Source: an uncultured bacterium
Lineage (GTDB): Bacteria; Cloacimonadota; Cloacimonadia; Cloacimonadales; Cloacimonadaceae
DNA: 47,147 nucleotides
Reading direction: 5' to 3'
NCBI GenBank assembly: GCA_937960795.1
Contig: CALGPA010000098.1
Location: 1-47,147 of the forward strand
Shown: one piece after another, positions 23,013 through 32,792 of the stretch
How the letters are laid out: each line of letters starts with the position of its first letter
Numbering within the stretch: the stretch's first letter is position 1
The notes under the pieces: generated by a model
The model's database searches: none
What the model was told of the DNA's origin: nothing
Seen by the model: only the letters and a program-made list of their open reading frames with translations
Program-made: the position numbers and the translations under genes

Positions 23013-25304
23013 ATGATGAAGAGACTTTTGGGATATTCATTTGTGGCGCTGCTGCTGATGCTTTCTGCTTGCGGCATAGACAACACTATGTACAATGCCA
23101 GAAACTATTTTGCCAGCGCCATGGATCGCCCTTTGGCAGCCAATGGCCGCCCCACGCCTCAGGCTGTGGCGGAATATACCAAGGCTATCCAGAAGTGTGG
23201 AGTCATACTATCCGAAGAACCAGATGGCAAAAGAGCGGATGATGCCCTCTTTTTGATGGCGCGAGCTCTGTATTACAAAAGAAATTCCGCCTTCCAAGCT
23301 AAAGATGCCTTCGAAAATCTGATCCGGGGCTATCCAAATAGCAAGCACGTGCCGGAAGCTCATATTTATCTGGCAAAAGTGCTGCAAGACGTCAACCAAC
23401 CCGACGAATCAGAAGCCGTTCTGGAGAGATTCATCCGTGATTCCAGATTTGTGGATCATCACGCCCGAGCTTTGTTGGTTTTGGCAGATTTTGAGATCCA
23501 GAGCGAGGACTATCACCGGGCTCAGTTTTGGTTGGAACGCATCATCACAAACCATCGAAATACCCGGGAGTTTCGCGAAGCCTACTTTCTCTTTGGCAGA
23601 AATTACTATGAGCAGAAGGACTACCAAAGATCGCTTGATGAATTTCAGAGTTTCATCAGTACCCGAGGAATCGACAAACAGCAGCGCATGGATGCGAGAT
23701 ACTTTATCGCGCTGAATCACTATCATTTGGGACAGACAGATCCGGCATATCGGGAAGCGCGCTATTTGGTGCGCAACGAGCAAACACCCCAGCTGCTTTC
23801 CCGCGCCAGAGTGCTTTTGGGACGCGTGCTCCTAGCCGATGGACGCGAAGAAGACGGCTTGAATGAGCTCCAAAGAGTCACTAGCGACTATCCGCGCACC
23901 GAAAATTCTGCCGCTGCCTATTATCATATGGGCAGATACAAGTTCTTTACGAAAGGTCTGATCGATGAGGCTGTCGCGGATCTGAATCGTGTTCGTGGAG
24001 AATTTGCTCGCTCCGAGCATGCAGATGCCGCAAATCGCATCTCCACCGCCCTGGTGCAGATCAAGCCTAATCGCTCTTTGGACATCACTCGTGATGCCGA
24101 CGCTTGGTTGCAACACAAATATCGCCGAGCGGAGAACTTCTTGGATCCTCTGGCTTTGCCGGATTCCGCGGTAGTCACATTCCAAAGAGTTATCAGCCAA
24201 AGAGATAGCATCACCCTTCAGATAGGCCAATTTCAAGCTCAGATTGACAGCCTGGATCTCAGGATCGCTACTCTGCAGGATAGCCTTTTGGGGTCAGTGG
24301 ATCAGATTGATCAGACAACGCTCACCACAGACGCTGATGAGCTTCCCCAGGAGCCGACAGAGCAGGATCCTGAGCCGGATATTGAAGACAAAGACCCTGC
24401 AACGACTGACGAGCAGGAGAGCGAAGTGAAGCGCACGGAGAATCCGGATGCAGAGCCCGAGCTAAGTCCGACACCCGCAGCTGTCGAGCCTGATCTTGCC
24501 ACTCTGGAGCAGATCCGAGCGGGCATCATCAGTGAACAAACCGAACTTGCTGAGCTAATCAACCGCTTTGATGAAGAGATTCTGCCGTTTTGCTACTACT
24601 CGATCTTCAGCATCATCCACGATGATCCTGCCCGAGCGGAAAAGAGTCAAGAGATCTATGAGATCTTGCAAAGCCAATATCCGCGCAATATGTATTTTAG
24701 GGCAGCGACCGCCCTCAGAGAAGGTCACATTCCCCGCTTGATCGATCCGGATTATGAGGAAGCGCTGGAAGCTTTTGATGCCGCGCTGCAGCTCTATCCG
24801 CCGTTTTCAGACTCGTTGGTGAGCATGATGCAGGGCTTCTTAGAAGAGGATTATGAGGATCTGCGACTGAGAGCAAACTACCGTCTGGGCTGGCACTTCA
24901 GCTTTGAAGAGCCGGATACCACCCGCGCCAAGACCCATCTGGCAGAAGTCTTGGCTGATCCCGAAGCCGGGGACTATGGCAGCTTGGTCAGACGCTTCTT
25001 TGATGGACAGAAGTTCCTTTTGCGCGATAGCGGATTGGAGCCGGAATCACAGGAGCCCGCGCTCGAGACAGAAGAGCCTGAGCCCGCGGAAGATGAGCCT
25101 GAAGCGGCTCCCGATCCCGTGCCGGATCTCTCCGATATTCCTGAAGAGCCAAAGGAAGATGCCCTGCCGGAAGAGCAGGCATCGGATCCCGATGAAGATG
25201 ATCAAGCGGCATATATCGAAGAAGATGAAAGTCCGCCGCAGGAGATCCCTGCATCCGATCATGAGCTAAGCCCCACAGAGGATCTGCCCAAAGCCGAAGA
25301 ATGA
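23013..25304 (+). CDS. TPR-repeat lipoprotein with acidic tail
   Basis: Encodes 763 residues. The signal peptide ends MLSAC, so Cys20 should be lipidated. Residues about 45-340 are a series of TPR-like helical pairs ('ALFLMARALYYKRNSAFQAKDAFENLI', 'FREAYFLFGRNYYEQKDYQRSLDEF'), recalling BamD and YbgF type periplasmic proteins. A short coiled coil (about 395-425) leads into a Pro/Glu/Asp linker (about 430-500), then a second helical part (about 505-680). The last 90 residues are almost all Pro, Glu, Asp and Ala. It likely serves as a scaffold in the outer membrane or periplasm. AAGGA lies before the start; ATG 23016 is also possible. It leads an operon with a membrane protein, truA, hisS and mfd, and overlaps the next gene by 4 bases. 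Confidence 0.8.
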   Translation: MMKRLLGYSFVALLLMLSACGIDNTMYNARNYFASAMDRPLAANGRPTPQAVAEYTKAIQKCGVILSEEPDGKRADDALFLMARALYYKRNSAFQAKDAFENLIRGYPNSKHVPEAHIYLAKVLQDVNQPDESEAVLERFIRDSRFVDHHARALLVLADFEIQSEDYHRAQFWLERIITNHRNTREFREAYFLFGRNYYEQKDYQRSLDEFQSFISTRGIDKQQRMDARYFIALNHYHLGQTDPAYREARYLVRNEQTPQLLSRARVLLGRVLLADGREEDGLNELQRVTSDYPRTENSAAAYYHMGRYKFFTKGLIDEAVADLNRVRGEFARSEHADAANRISTALVQIKPNRSLDITRDADAWLQHKYRRAENFLDPLALPDSAVVTFQRVISQRDSITLQIGQFQAQIDSLDLRIATLQDSLLGSVDQIDQTTLTTDADELPQEPTEQDPEPDIEDKDPATTDEQESEVKRTENPDAEPELSPTPAAVEPDLATLEQIRAGIISEQTELAELINRFDEEILPFCYYSIFSIIHDDPARAEKSQEIYEILQSQYPRNMYFRAATALREGHIPRLIDPDYEEALEAFDAALQLYPPFSDSLVSMMQGFLEEDYEDLRLRANYRLGWHFSFEEPDTTRAKTHLAEVLADPEAGDYGSLVRRFFDGQKFLLRDSGLEPESQEPALETEEPEPAEDEPEAAPDPVPDLSDIPEEPKEDALPEEQASDPDEDDQAAYIEEDESPPQEIPASDHELSPTEDLPKAEE

Positions 25305-25933
25305 GAACTCTCTTGATTCAGAACCAGCATCTGTATCTCAAGCTGGCCATCTTTGTGCTCGGAATCAGCACCGCTCTGGAGGCTTCATTTCGCCAATTGG
25401 GCATGCAAAGCCTGCTCGTCTTGCTCTATATGAGTTTGGATTGGACGCACTATGTCAAGCTCAGCTTTGCTCTGCGCAAGCTCTTATCCTTTTTGGCAGC
25501 ATATTGGCTTTTGACTCTCTTTGCCGGGATCGCTTTTCCGGAAGCACTGCTTTTTAGCGGTAGGATCATCTATCTGATCCTGATCACGGTCGCAGCATGG
25601 GGTGCGCTGGATCTCAGACGTCTGGCAGCTCAATGCCGATGGTGTAGAAACTACAGCGTTCCCCGCCTGATGATCAGCTTCTTCCTCAGCACATATCTAT
25701 ATATCCAAGAGTATTTTGTCCAATATCGAACTCTCCCAAAGAGCGAGAGCATCGCCGGGAACTTGGAGCGCGTGATCCAAGCCGGGAAGAACGTGCATGA
25801 TCGCACTCCTCATATCGAGAAGCAAAGCCACAGCCTCCTCAGCGAGGACTATCCCGCCGCCGAACCTGCATTTTCGGCAAATCTCTGTGGCATGATCTTC
25901 CTCAGCCTTTTGGTCGTGGTCTCAAACATCTGA
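25301..25933 (+). CDS. Multi-span inner-membrane protein of unknown function
   Basis: Encodes 210 residues. Four or five hydrophobic stretches are visible (about residues 10-27, 32-48, 60-80, 84-100 and possibly 120-140), and a last one at the C-terminus (about 193-208). A basic segment, LRRLAAQCRWCRN, lies between the third and fourth. Helix order and size loosely recall CbiQ/EcfT transporter subunits, but no ATPase or substrate protein is adjacent and the assignment is weak. It starts inside the end of the TPR lipoprotein gene (ATGA overlap) and is followed one base later by truA, so it belongs to the same operon. Confidence 0.65.
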   Translation: MRTLLIQNQHLYLKLAIFVLGISTALEASFRQLGMQSLLVLLYMSLDWTHYVKLSFALRKLLSFLAAYWLLTLFAGIAFPEALLFSGRIIYLILITVAAWGALDLRRLAAQCRWCRNYSVPRLMISFFLSTYLYIQEYFVQYRTLPKSESIAGNLERVIQAGKNVHDRTPHIEKQSHSLLSEDYPAAEPAFSANLCGMIFLSLLVVVSNI

Positions 25934-25934
25934 T

Positions 25935-26723
25935 ATGCGATATCTGATTAAGCTTTCCTACGACGGCACCGGCTTTATCGGCTGGCAAAAACAAAAGCAG
26001 GGACGCAGCATCCAGAAGGTGATGGAGATAGCTCTGGAAGAGTTTTGTGGAAAGCCCACTCCGATCGTCGCGGCAGGACGCACAGATGCCGGAGTGCATG
26101 CTTTGGGACAATATGCCCATTTTGAGTATGAGGGAAAGATGCAGATGCCTCAGATCCTCAAGGCTTTCCGGCGTTGGCTGCCCGATGACGTCAAGGTGCT
26201 CCAGATCTGGGAAGCAGGCGAAGATCTTTCTGCCAGATACCAGGCATATGAGCGGCACTATCGCTATATCTTGGCAAAGGACATCACTCCCTTCAATCGC
26301 AATTATGCCGGCTTTATCCCGCATCTGAAGATCCGACTGCAGCCGATGCTTGATGCCGCGCCACGACTCTTGGGAAAGCACGATTTCTCCAGCTTTGGCA
26401 GGCTCAATCCGGAAGTGCCGAATCACTTTTGTGAGATCAAAGAGCTCAGCATCATTGAAGACGATGAAGCCTTCACATTTAGCATCCGAGCTGATCGCTT
26501 TCTGCACAATATGGTGCGCCGTATCGTGGGCACTTTGACCAATATCTCCCACTTCGATCTGGGAGCAGATACCATCGACAGGATCTTGGGAGAACGCTGC
26601 TCGCGCCAGACCTTGGTGACCACCGCTCCCGCCCAAGGACTCTTCCTTGTCGATGTGAAATATCCTTTAGAACTGCTTGACGGCAAAGCCCACTGCAAAT
26701 TTTCTGACATCAGAAAGAGGTAA
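25935..26723 (+). CDS. truA: tRNA pseudouridine(38-40) synthase TruA
   Basis: Encodes 262 residues, a normal TruA length. It converts uridines 38-40 of the tRNA anticodon stem to pseudouridine. The N-terminus shows LIKLSYDGTGFIGWQKQ and the catalytic motif GRTDAGVHALGQ, where the Asp is the nucleophile. RYQAYERHYRYIL, GKHDFSSFGR and FLHNMVRRIVGTL are the later family blocks. It lies between the membrane protein gene and hisS and ends TAATG, overlapping hisS by one base. This translation-related pair within the operon is a plausible co-expression unit. Confidence 0.94.
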   Translation: MRYLIKLSYDGTGFIGWQKQKQGRSIQKVMEIALEEFCGKPTPIVAAGRTDAGVHALGQYAHFEYEGKMQMPQILKAFRRWLPDDVKVLQIWEAGEDLSARYQAYERHYRYILAKDITPFNRNYAGFIPHLKIRLQPMLDAAPRLLGKHDFSSFGRLNPEVPNHFCEIKELSIIEDDEAFTFSIRADRFLHNMVRRIVGTLTNISHFDLGADTIDRILGERCSRQTLVTTAPAQGLFLVDVKYPLELLDGKAHCKFSDIRKR

Positions 26724-27991
26724 TGATGAGATACAAAATCCCCCGGGGAACTTACGATATCCTACCCAAAGATAGCGCAAAATGGCAGTATGTGCAGCGC
26801 GTGTTCCGAGAGACAGCCGCGAGTTTTGGCTATGAAGAGATTTCCACTCCCATTTTCGAGATGGCAGAGCTCTTTGAGCGCTCTTCCGGCGAGAGCTCGG
26901 ACGTCGTGCAAAAAGAGATGTATCGCTTTGAAGACCAAAAAGGCAGAGTCTTTGCCCTGCGTCCCGAAGGAACGGCGCCTGTGGTGCGCAGCTTTGTGGA
27001 AAACCATCTTGATCGTCAGGGCGGCAGACACAAGTATTACTACATCGGCCCCATGTTTCGCTATGACCGTCCTCAGAAAGGGCGTTATCGTCAGTTTTAC
27101 CAATATGGCATTGAGCTGATCGGCAGCAATCATCCCTTCTTTGATGCCGAAGTCATCGCGCTTGAGATGCGCTTTCTGAAAGCTTTGGGACTCAGGAAGA
27201 TCCGCCTTGAGCTAAACAGTGTGGGTTGCGCGGGATGCTCGGTGGATTATGACAAAGCTCTTCAGGATTTCTTTCGTCCTCATTTGGCGGAGCTATGCGG
27301 GGATTGTCAGACACGCTTTGAGCAAAAGCCACGCCGTTTGCTGGACTGCAAAGTGCCCTCTTGCAAAGCCTTTCGCGCGGGTGCTCCCTCACAACTGGAC
27401 TATCTGGATGAGCCCTGTCGGGAGCATTTTGCCCAAGTGCAGAGCTACCTCGACGATATGAGCATAGCCTACACGGTCAATCCCGCCATCGTGCGGGGCT
27501 TGGACTACTATACAAACACCGCCTTTGAGATCATCGTGGATGATCTTGGTGCTCAGAATTCCATTGCCGGAGGCGGTCGCTATAACGGGCTTATCTCCGC
27601 CGTCGGCGGGAAAGAAACCCCTGCCATCGGCTTTGCCGGAGGCTTTGAGCGGCTTTTGCTCGCCCTGGAAAGCGAGAATCTCGCCTTGATCGAGCCTCAG
27701 AAGCCACTTGTCTTTTTGATTGCAATGGGAGATGCCGCACAAAAGCTGGTGCTTCCGCTGCTTTCTGACTTACGCGGACGCGGCATATATGCAGAATACA
27801 ATCCCGAAAAAGGCTCCTTTAAGGCTCAGATGAAGGCTGCCGACGCGATGGGAGCCGCCTATGCCGGGATCATCGGAGAAGATGAACTGGCATCCGGCAA
27901 GATTAGCCTCAAGGATCTGACAAGCGGGGAGCAAAGCTCGGTGGATCCGCGGGATCTGCCGCATCTGCTGCTAAACAATTGCACCCCCTAA
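26723..27991 (+). CDS. hisS: Histidyl-tRNA synthetase
   Basis: Encodes 422 residues, a class II synthetase of normal length. It attaches histidine to tRNA-His in the cytoplasm. The N-terminus PRGTYDILP is the HisS signature. Motif 2 is in YYYIGPMFRYDRPQKGRYRQFYQ. The histidine-specific loops are RGLDYYTNTAFEI and AGGGRYNGL, and motif 3 is IGFAGGFERLLLAL. The C-terminal anticodon-binding domain (about 325-420) follows. The start overlaps the truA stop by one base; ATG 26726 is an equal alternative. mfd begins 15 bases after its stop. Confidence 0.95.
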   Translation: MMRYKIPRGTYDILPKDSAKWQYVQRVFRETAASFGYEEISTPIFEMAELFERSSGESSDVVQKEMYRFEDQKGRVFALRPEGTAPVVRSFVENHLDRQGGRHKYYYIGPMFRYDRPQKGRYRQFYQYGIELIGSNHPFFDAEVIALEMRFLKALGLRKIRLELNSVGCAGCSVDYDKALQDFFRPHLAELCGDCQTRFEQKPRRLLDCKVPSCKAFRAGAPSQLDYLDEPCREHFAQVQSYLDDMSIAYTVNPAIVRGLDYYTNTAFEIIVDDLGAQNSIAGGGRYNGLISAVGGKETPAIGFAGGFERLLLALESENLALIEPQKPLVFLIAMGDAAQKLVLPLLSDLRGRGIYAEYNPEKGSFKAQMKAADAMGAAYAGIIGEDELASGKISLKDLTSGEQSSVDPRDLPHLLLNNCTP

Positions 27992-28006
27992 TCCGATAAT
28001 CGGCTA

Positions 28007-31000
28007 ATGCTCTACACCAAGATATCTCCCCTCTTAAGGCAATCTCCTTTCTTTGAGGGACTGCTGCCTTTAAAAGAAGGGCTGCAGATCTATCACTTGA
28101 ATCAGAGCGCTCGGGCATTGGTCGCGGCTGATCTCTGGGTCAAGACCGGCAAAAACGTGATTCTGATCTCCCAAGATGACATCATCGCTGAAGATCTTTG
28201 GGACGATCTGGTGACCCTAGTGGGACGTGATAATGCCTATTATCTGCCTGATTATGAGATCCTACCCTATGAAGAGCGCTCGCCGCACTATTCCATCCGC
28301 GCCACAAGGATGCTGTCTTTGGTAAACACGGTCTCCGAAAGCCCCGCGATCTATAGTCTGTCGATCAGATCATTTCTTCGCTACATCCCCTCAAAAGCGA
28401 GCCTTAAGCGCCATATATTTAGCCTCAAGAAAGGCGACATCATCGATCCTGATCAACTCTTAATCAATCTGCAAAACATGGGCTATGAGATAGACTACCA
28501 AGTTTCGACCGTCTACCAAGCCGCCAAGCGAGGCGGCATCATGGACATCTTTTCCCCGCCCAATCTTCATCCCGTGAGGCTGGAATTTTGGGGAGATGAG
28601 ATCATGTCGATCCGCAGCTTTTCCACGGCTACTCAGCGCTCTGTCCCCGGGGAATTGCCGGAAGTGACGATCATCCCCGCCCGAGAGCTTTCGCTCGATG
28701 AAGTCGATTCGGGATCGGTGATTATCGCCAAAGTGCGCGACAAGGGCTTCTTCGAGGGTTATGAGAATTTCTATAGCCTCCTATGCAAGGACCTGTCTGC
28801 CTTTGCGGATTACTTTGCCCCGGAATCCCGGCTTTTTGTCTTCAACAACTTCAGCTATGTCAAAGAAGAGATGGAAGCGCTCACAGAGCAGACTTTCGTC
28901 CAATATCGCAAAGAACTCAAGAAAGGCAGCAAAGGCAAGATCCCCAAGGTCAATCGCCTGATCCAAGATGAAAAGAGTTTCTATGGCTGCATCAACCAAA
29001 GCGACAAGCTCTTTGTCTCACAAAGTGAGTTTATCCAGCCTGAGATCAAGGAGAACCTCCGCGCTCCCTTTGAATCTCAGCCCGCCTTTGAAGCTGATCT
29101 GGGACTGCTCTCGCAGACTCTGCAAAGCCGCAGTCGGGATGGCTGGCAGAGCTTTCTGCTCTTTGACAACCAAGCCCAAGAAAAGCGCATGCTCCAGATG
29201 CTCACTGAGGAGATCGGATATCAAAGCCACATCGGGGTCTTGCATGAGGGTTTTGAGATCGCGGATATCAAGCTGGGGCTGTGGACAGATCATGAGATCT
29301 TCAATCGCTACAAACGTAAGCGCTATGCCCCCCGCTTTGCCCCGGGCGAGACCATCGTGGACTATGAAAACCTCAAGCCCGGCGACTATGTGGTGCATGT
29401 GGATCACGGCATCGGAGTCTTTGAAGGGCTCAAGATCATCCGCCTTGATGGACGCGATGTAGAGTGCTTGGTCCTGCGATATGCCAATGACGACAGGGTC
29501 TATGTGCCCACTTTCCAGCTCTCTCTGGTGACCAAGTATGTAGCAGAAGAAGGCAGTGCCCCGGTCTTGAACAAATTGGGCAGTGCCAAGTGGCAAAATA
29601 CCAAACGTAAGGCCGCCCAGCAGATTGAGCTGGTGGCAGCGGATCTGGTGAAGCTCTTTGCAGAGCGCAGCAGTCGAGCAGGTTTGGCTCATTCTCCTGA
29701 CACAGACTGGCAAATGGAAATGGAAAGCTCCTTTATCTATGAAGATACGCCGGACCAGACCAAGTCCACCCGCGAGATCAAAGACGACATGGAGCTGCCC
29801 GTCCCGATGGAGCGACTTCTGTGTGGCGACGTGGGATTTGGTAAGACGGAAGTGGCGATTCGAGCTGCCTTCAAAGCGGTAAACAGCGGCTTCCAAGTCG
29901 CCGTGCTGGCGCCCACGACACTCTTGGTGGAGCAGCACTATCGTGTCTTCAAAGAACGGCTTGCTCAATATCCCGTGAAGATCGCCATGCTCTCCCGCTT
30001 TCGCAGCAAGAGCTTGATCCACAAAGATGTAGCAGACATCGCCTTGGGCAAGGTAGATATTGCCATCGGAACCCACAGATTGCTCTCAAAAGACATCAAG
30101 TTTCCCAAGCTCGGGCTGCTCGTCATCGATGAAGAACACCGCTTTGGAGTGCGACACAAGAATCGGCTGCGCAGTCTGCAAAGCAATGTCGACACTCTAT
30201 ATATGAGCGCTACTCCGATCCCACGCACCCTGAACATGGCCTTGGCAAAGCTCAAAGAGATATCGCTCATGCAGACCAGTCCTAAAGAACGCCTCCCGAT
30301 CCGCACCATCATCACCCCACGCGATATGGAAGTGATCAAAGACGCGATCCGCCGTGAAGTTGATCGCGGGGGACAGATCTTCTTTGTGCACAATCGGGTG
30401 CAGACCATCGAGACTGTCGCATTGGAATTGCGCCGTGAGATGCCGGATATCTCTTTTGCTGTGGGGCATGCTCAGATGTCCGAGCATCATCTGGAAGAAG
30501 TGATGAGCGCCTTTGTAAATCGTGAGTTTCAAGTGCTGATCTGCACGACTATCATTGAAAATGGCATCGACATCGCAAACGCAAACACGATTCTCATCGA
30601 TCGTGCCGATACTTTTGGCCTGGCACAGCTCTATCAGATGCGCGGGCGTGTGGGACGCAGCAATCGCCGCGCCTATGCCTATCTTTTGATCCCCAAAGGC
30701 AGCACCGCCATCGCTCGCAAACGCCTGGAAGCGCTCACCCAATATGACTTTCTCGGCGCCGGCTTCCAAGTCGCCCTCAGAGATCTGGAGCTTAGAGGAG
30801 CGGGAACAATCCTTGGAACCAAGCAAAGCGGAATCATCCAAGCAATCGGTTTTAACTACTACAATCGTCTCTTGGGACGCGCCATCGAAGCGGTCGAATC
30901 CGGCGATCTCAACAAGCTCTATGAAGACGATAATCCCGCCACCAGACAGAGCATCAAGACCGAGATCGATCTGTATTTTCCCACCGAGTATATCGACAAT

Positions 31001-31399
31001 GATGAAGAGCGACTAAGAATCTATCGGAGACTCGGTGAGCTCAGCACGATCACCGAGATTGAGGATTTTGCCACGGAACTGAGTGATCGATTTGGCGAGA
31101 TCCCCGAAAACGCGCGTTGGTTGATGCTCTATTTCAAGGTAGAAATCCTCGCGAAGCTTCTGAATCTAAAGAATTGCACGGTAAAGCGCGGCACGATGCT
31201 CATCGAATATGACGGCTCACACACTCCTCCCAAAAAAGAGATACTCCTCTTTGGCAGCAAGCTGCATGAAAGCTTCCGCTTTGAAGCCGAACACAGCCTG
31301 AAGATCATCATTGATCTGGACAAAGCGTTGGATACACTTCAGCAGTTTGAGCGCGCCATCGAGATCCTGGAAATCCAAGTGAAGATCAGAGCATCATAA
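28007..31399 (+). CDS. mfd: Transcription-repair coupling factor Mfd
   Basis: Encodes 1130 residues, a full-length Mfd. This ATP-driven translocase removes RNA polymerase stalled at DNA damage and recruits UvrA. Domains in order: UvrB-like N-terminal part (about 1-330), RNA-polymerase interaction domain (PGDYVVHVDHGIGVFEGL, about 460-480), translocase with Walker A GDVGFGKTEVAIRAAF and Walker B LLVIDEEHRFG, the TRG-type GRVGRSNRRAYAYLL, and the C-terminal D7 domain (about 980-1130). There is no Shine-Dalgarno before the start, which lies 15 bases after hisS. It is the last gene of the operon that starts at 23013. A dispersed repeat follows. Confidence 0.96.
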   Translation: MLYTKISPLLRQSPFFEGLLPLKEGLQIYHLNQSARALVAADLWVKTGKNVILISQDDIIAEDLWDDLVTLVGRDNAYYLPDYEILPYEERSPHYSIRATRMLSLVNTVSESPAIYSLSIRSFLRYIPSKASLKRHIFSLKKGDIIDPDQLLINLQNMGYEIDYQVSTVYQAAKRGGIMDIFSPPNLHPVRLEFWGDEIMSIRSFSTATQRSVPGELPEVTIIPARELSLDEVDSGSVIIAKVRDKGFFEGYENFYSLLCKDLSAFADYFAPESRLFVFNNFSYVKEEMEALTEQTFVQYRKELKKGSKGKIPKVNRLIQDEKSFYGCINQSDKLFVSQSEFIQPEIKENLRAPFESQPAFEADLGLLSQTLQSRSRDGWQSFLLFDNQAQEKRMLQMLTEEIGYQSHIGVLHEGFEIADIKLGLWTDHEIFNRYKRKRYAPRFAPGETIVDYENLKPGDYVVHVDHGIGVFEGLKIIRLDGRDVECLVLRYANDDRVYVPTFQLSLVTKYVAEEGSAPVLNKLGSAKWQNTKRKAAQQIELVAADLVKLFAERSSRAGLAHSPDTDWQMEMESSFIYEDTPDQTKSTREIKDDMELPVPMERLLCGDVGFGKTEVAIRAAFKAVNSGFQVAVLAPTTLLVEQHYRVFKERLAQYPVKIAMLSRFRSKSLIHKDVADIALGKVDIAIGTHRLLSKDIKFPKLGLLVIDEEHRFGVRHKNRLRSLQSNVDTLYMSATPIPRTLNMALAKLKEISLMQTSPKERLPIRTIITPRDMEVIKDAIRREVDRGGQIFFVHNRVQTIETVALELRREMPDISFAVGHAQMSEHHLEEVMSAFVNREFQVLICTTIIENGIDIANANTILIDRADTFGLAQLYQMRGRVGRSNRRAYAYLLIPKGSTAIARKRLEALTQYDFLGAGFQVALRDLELRGAGTILGTKQSGIIQAIGFNYYNRLLGRAIEAVESGDLNKLYEDDNPATRQSIKTEIDLYFPTEYIDNDEERLRIYRRLGELSTITEIEDFATELSDRFGEIPENARWLMLYFKVEILAKLLNLKNCTVKRGTMLIEYDGSHTPPKKEILLFGSKLHESFRFEAEHSLKIIIDLDKALDTLQQFERAIEILEIQVKIRAS

Positions 31400-31414
31400 G
31401 CGAATATACAAATC

Positions 31415-31507
31415 GCGTAAGTCCTTAGTTTCTCACCCCTTGCACGTCCGACCGGTGAGCAAGCGGTGAGCAAGGCATGAGGACGCCATATATTCCAAGC
31501 ATTTAGC
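31415..31507 (+). repeat. Dispersed palindromic repeat, copy B (complete)
   Basis: 93 bp, aligned throughout with 8334-8425 and roughly 80% identical by eye. It starts GCGTAAGTCCTTA and ends CCAAGCATTTAGC. CCGGTGAG (31452-31459) is followed 11 bases later by GCGGTGAG (31463-31470), facing CTCACCCC on the left. It lies between mfd and the alr promoter and may weaken read-through, but it has no T-run. Confidence 0.85.
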
Positions 31508-31540
31508 TACGCTCTTTGAGGGCCAAAATCGAGTTTTTGC

Positions 31541-31569
31541 TTGACGTATCCACTCCGCTGAGTTATATG
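31541..31569 (+). promoter_or_regulatory. Promoter of the alanine racemase gene
   Basis: TTGACG (31541-31546), 17 bases, TATATG (31564-31569). One of the best-matched promoters in the window. Predicted leader is about 30 nt. Confidence 0.65.
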
Positions 31570-31604
31570 TTCTTATCAGATTAGAAGTCAGATTTGGAGA
31601 AATG

Positions 31605-32771
31605 ATGTTACAACCCAGCTGGATAGAATTGGATAAAAGTGCACTCCGAAAAAACATACGATACCTCAAAAAACGCATCGGCAAAGAGCGCAGTTTTTTA
31701 TCTGTTATCAAGGGCAATGCCTATGGACATGGGATCGAGGAATTTGTGCCTTTGGCAGAAGAGAATGGCATTCGCAATTTTGCCGTATACGATGCCTATG
31801 AGGCACATCGCGCGCTTCAAGTCAAACGGCGGGATAGCCACATCATCATCCTGGGAATGCTGGATGAAGACCAGATGGAGTGGATCATCGACCATGAGAT
31901 TGGCTTCTATATCTTCACCAAAGAACGCCTGGAAGCTGCCATAGCAACGGCGCGCAAGATCAAGAAGAAAGCGCGCATCCATCTGGAACTTGAGACAGGT
32001 ATGTATCGCACGGGGCTGGAAGAGGAGATCTTGCCCGAGATCATCAGCTTGATCAAGAAAAACAGCCGCTACATCCATCTGGAAGGCATCTGCACGCACT
32101 ATGCCGGAGCAGAAAGCATCGCAAATTTCTCCCGCGTTCACGAGCAGATGGCTTGCTTTTCCCGTTTGAAGAAGCTTCTGAAAAAGAAGGGATTGGTGCC
32201 GAGCTATTATCACAGCGCCTGCTCCGCTGCGGCTCTGATCTATCCGGACACCATGATGGACATGGTGCGCTTTGGCATCGCGCAATATGGCTTTTGGCCG
32301 TCGATGGAGACCAAGATGAAGAATCTCTTGTCTGAGGATTCAAAGTTTACGCGCGATCCCCTAAAGACTGTGCTGAGCTGGAAAAGCCGGGTGATGAGCG
32401 TCAAACATGTGCAACGAGGGAATTTTATCAACTATGGAAACGCATTTTTAGCAACCAAAAACATGCGTCTCGCCACGATCCCGATCGGATATTATCATGG
32501 CTATAATCGAAGTTTGAGCAATTTTGGACATGTCTTGATTCACGGCAAGAAGGCAGATGTGGTCGGGATGGTCAACATGAATATGTTCATGGTCAATGTC
32601 AGCCATCTACCCTCAGTCAAGGCCGGTGACGAGGTGGTGCTGATCGGCAAGCAAGGAGATCTGCAGATCACGGTCGCATCTTTCTCAGAGCTCAGTAATA
32701 TGGTAAATTACGAGCTTTTGGCAAGGCTCCCGGTTCAGATCCCCCGCTTTGTCGTGGATAGTTCAAAATAA
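31605..32771 (+). CDS. alr: Alanine racemase family protein
   Basis: 388 residues from ATG 31605; this start is preferred over ATG 31602 because GGAGA ends 5 bases before it rather than 2. It is a PLP enzyme that interconverts L- and D-alanine for peptidoglycan. The PLP lysine is in VIKGNAYGHG (about residue 36), the Arg that contacts the ring nitrogen is in VRFGIAQYGFW, and the second catalytic base Tyr is in FINYGNAF. After it, TIPIGYYHGYNRSLSNFG and VVGMVNMNMFMVNVS match the C-terminal domain. The usual C-M-D-Q stretch reads N-M-N-M here (about 324-327), so the conserved Asp is lost; substrate range may differ. It has its own promoter and stands alone, converging on the GNAT gene. Confidence 0.85.
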   Translation: MLQPSWIELDKSALRKNIRYLKKRIGKERSFLSVIKGNAYGHGIEEFVPLAEENGIRNFAVYDAYEAHRALQVKRRDSHIIILGMLDEDQMEWIIDHEIGFYIFTKERLEAAIATARKIKKKARIHLELETGMYRTGLEEEILPEIISLIKKNSRYIHLEGICTHYAGAESIANFSRVHEQMACFSRLKKLLKKKGLVPSYYHSACSAAALIYPDTMMDMVRFGIAQYGFWPSMETKMKNLLSEDSKFTRDPLKTVLSWKSRVMSVKHVQRGNFINYGNAFLATKNMRLATIPIGYYHGYNRSLSNFGHVLIHGKKADVVGMVNMNMFMVNVSHLPSVKAGDEVVLIGKQGDLQITVASFSELSNMVNYELLARLPVQIPRFVVDSSK

Positions 32772-32792
32772 ACAATCAAAGATGTTTGATCG
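32762..32792 (-). terminator. Possible terminator of the GNAT gene (minus strand)
   Basis: On the minus strand, CGATCAAA-CATC-TTTGATTG forms an 8-bp stem with one G-T pair (32773-32792), followed by TTTATTTTG. It overlaps the stop codon of the GNAT gene. Confidence 0.4.

Noticed and set aside
29018..30076. 352-codon minus-strand frame opposite mfd
   Set aside because: It lies within the conserved translocase part of mfd, has no ribosome site and no recognisable motif.
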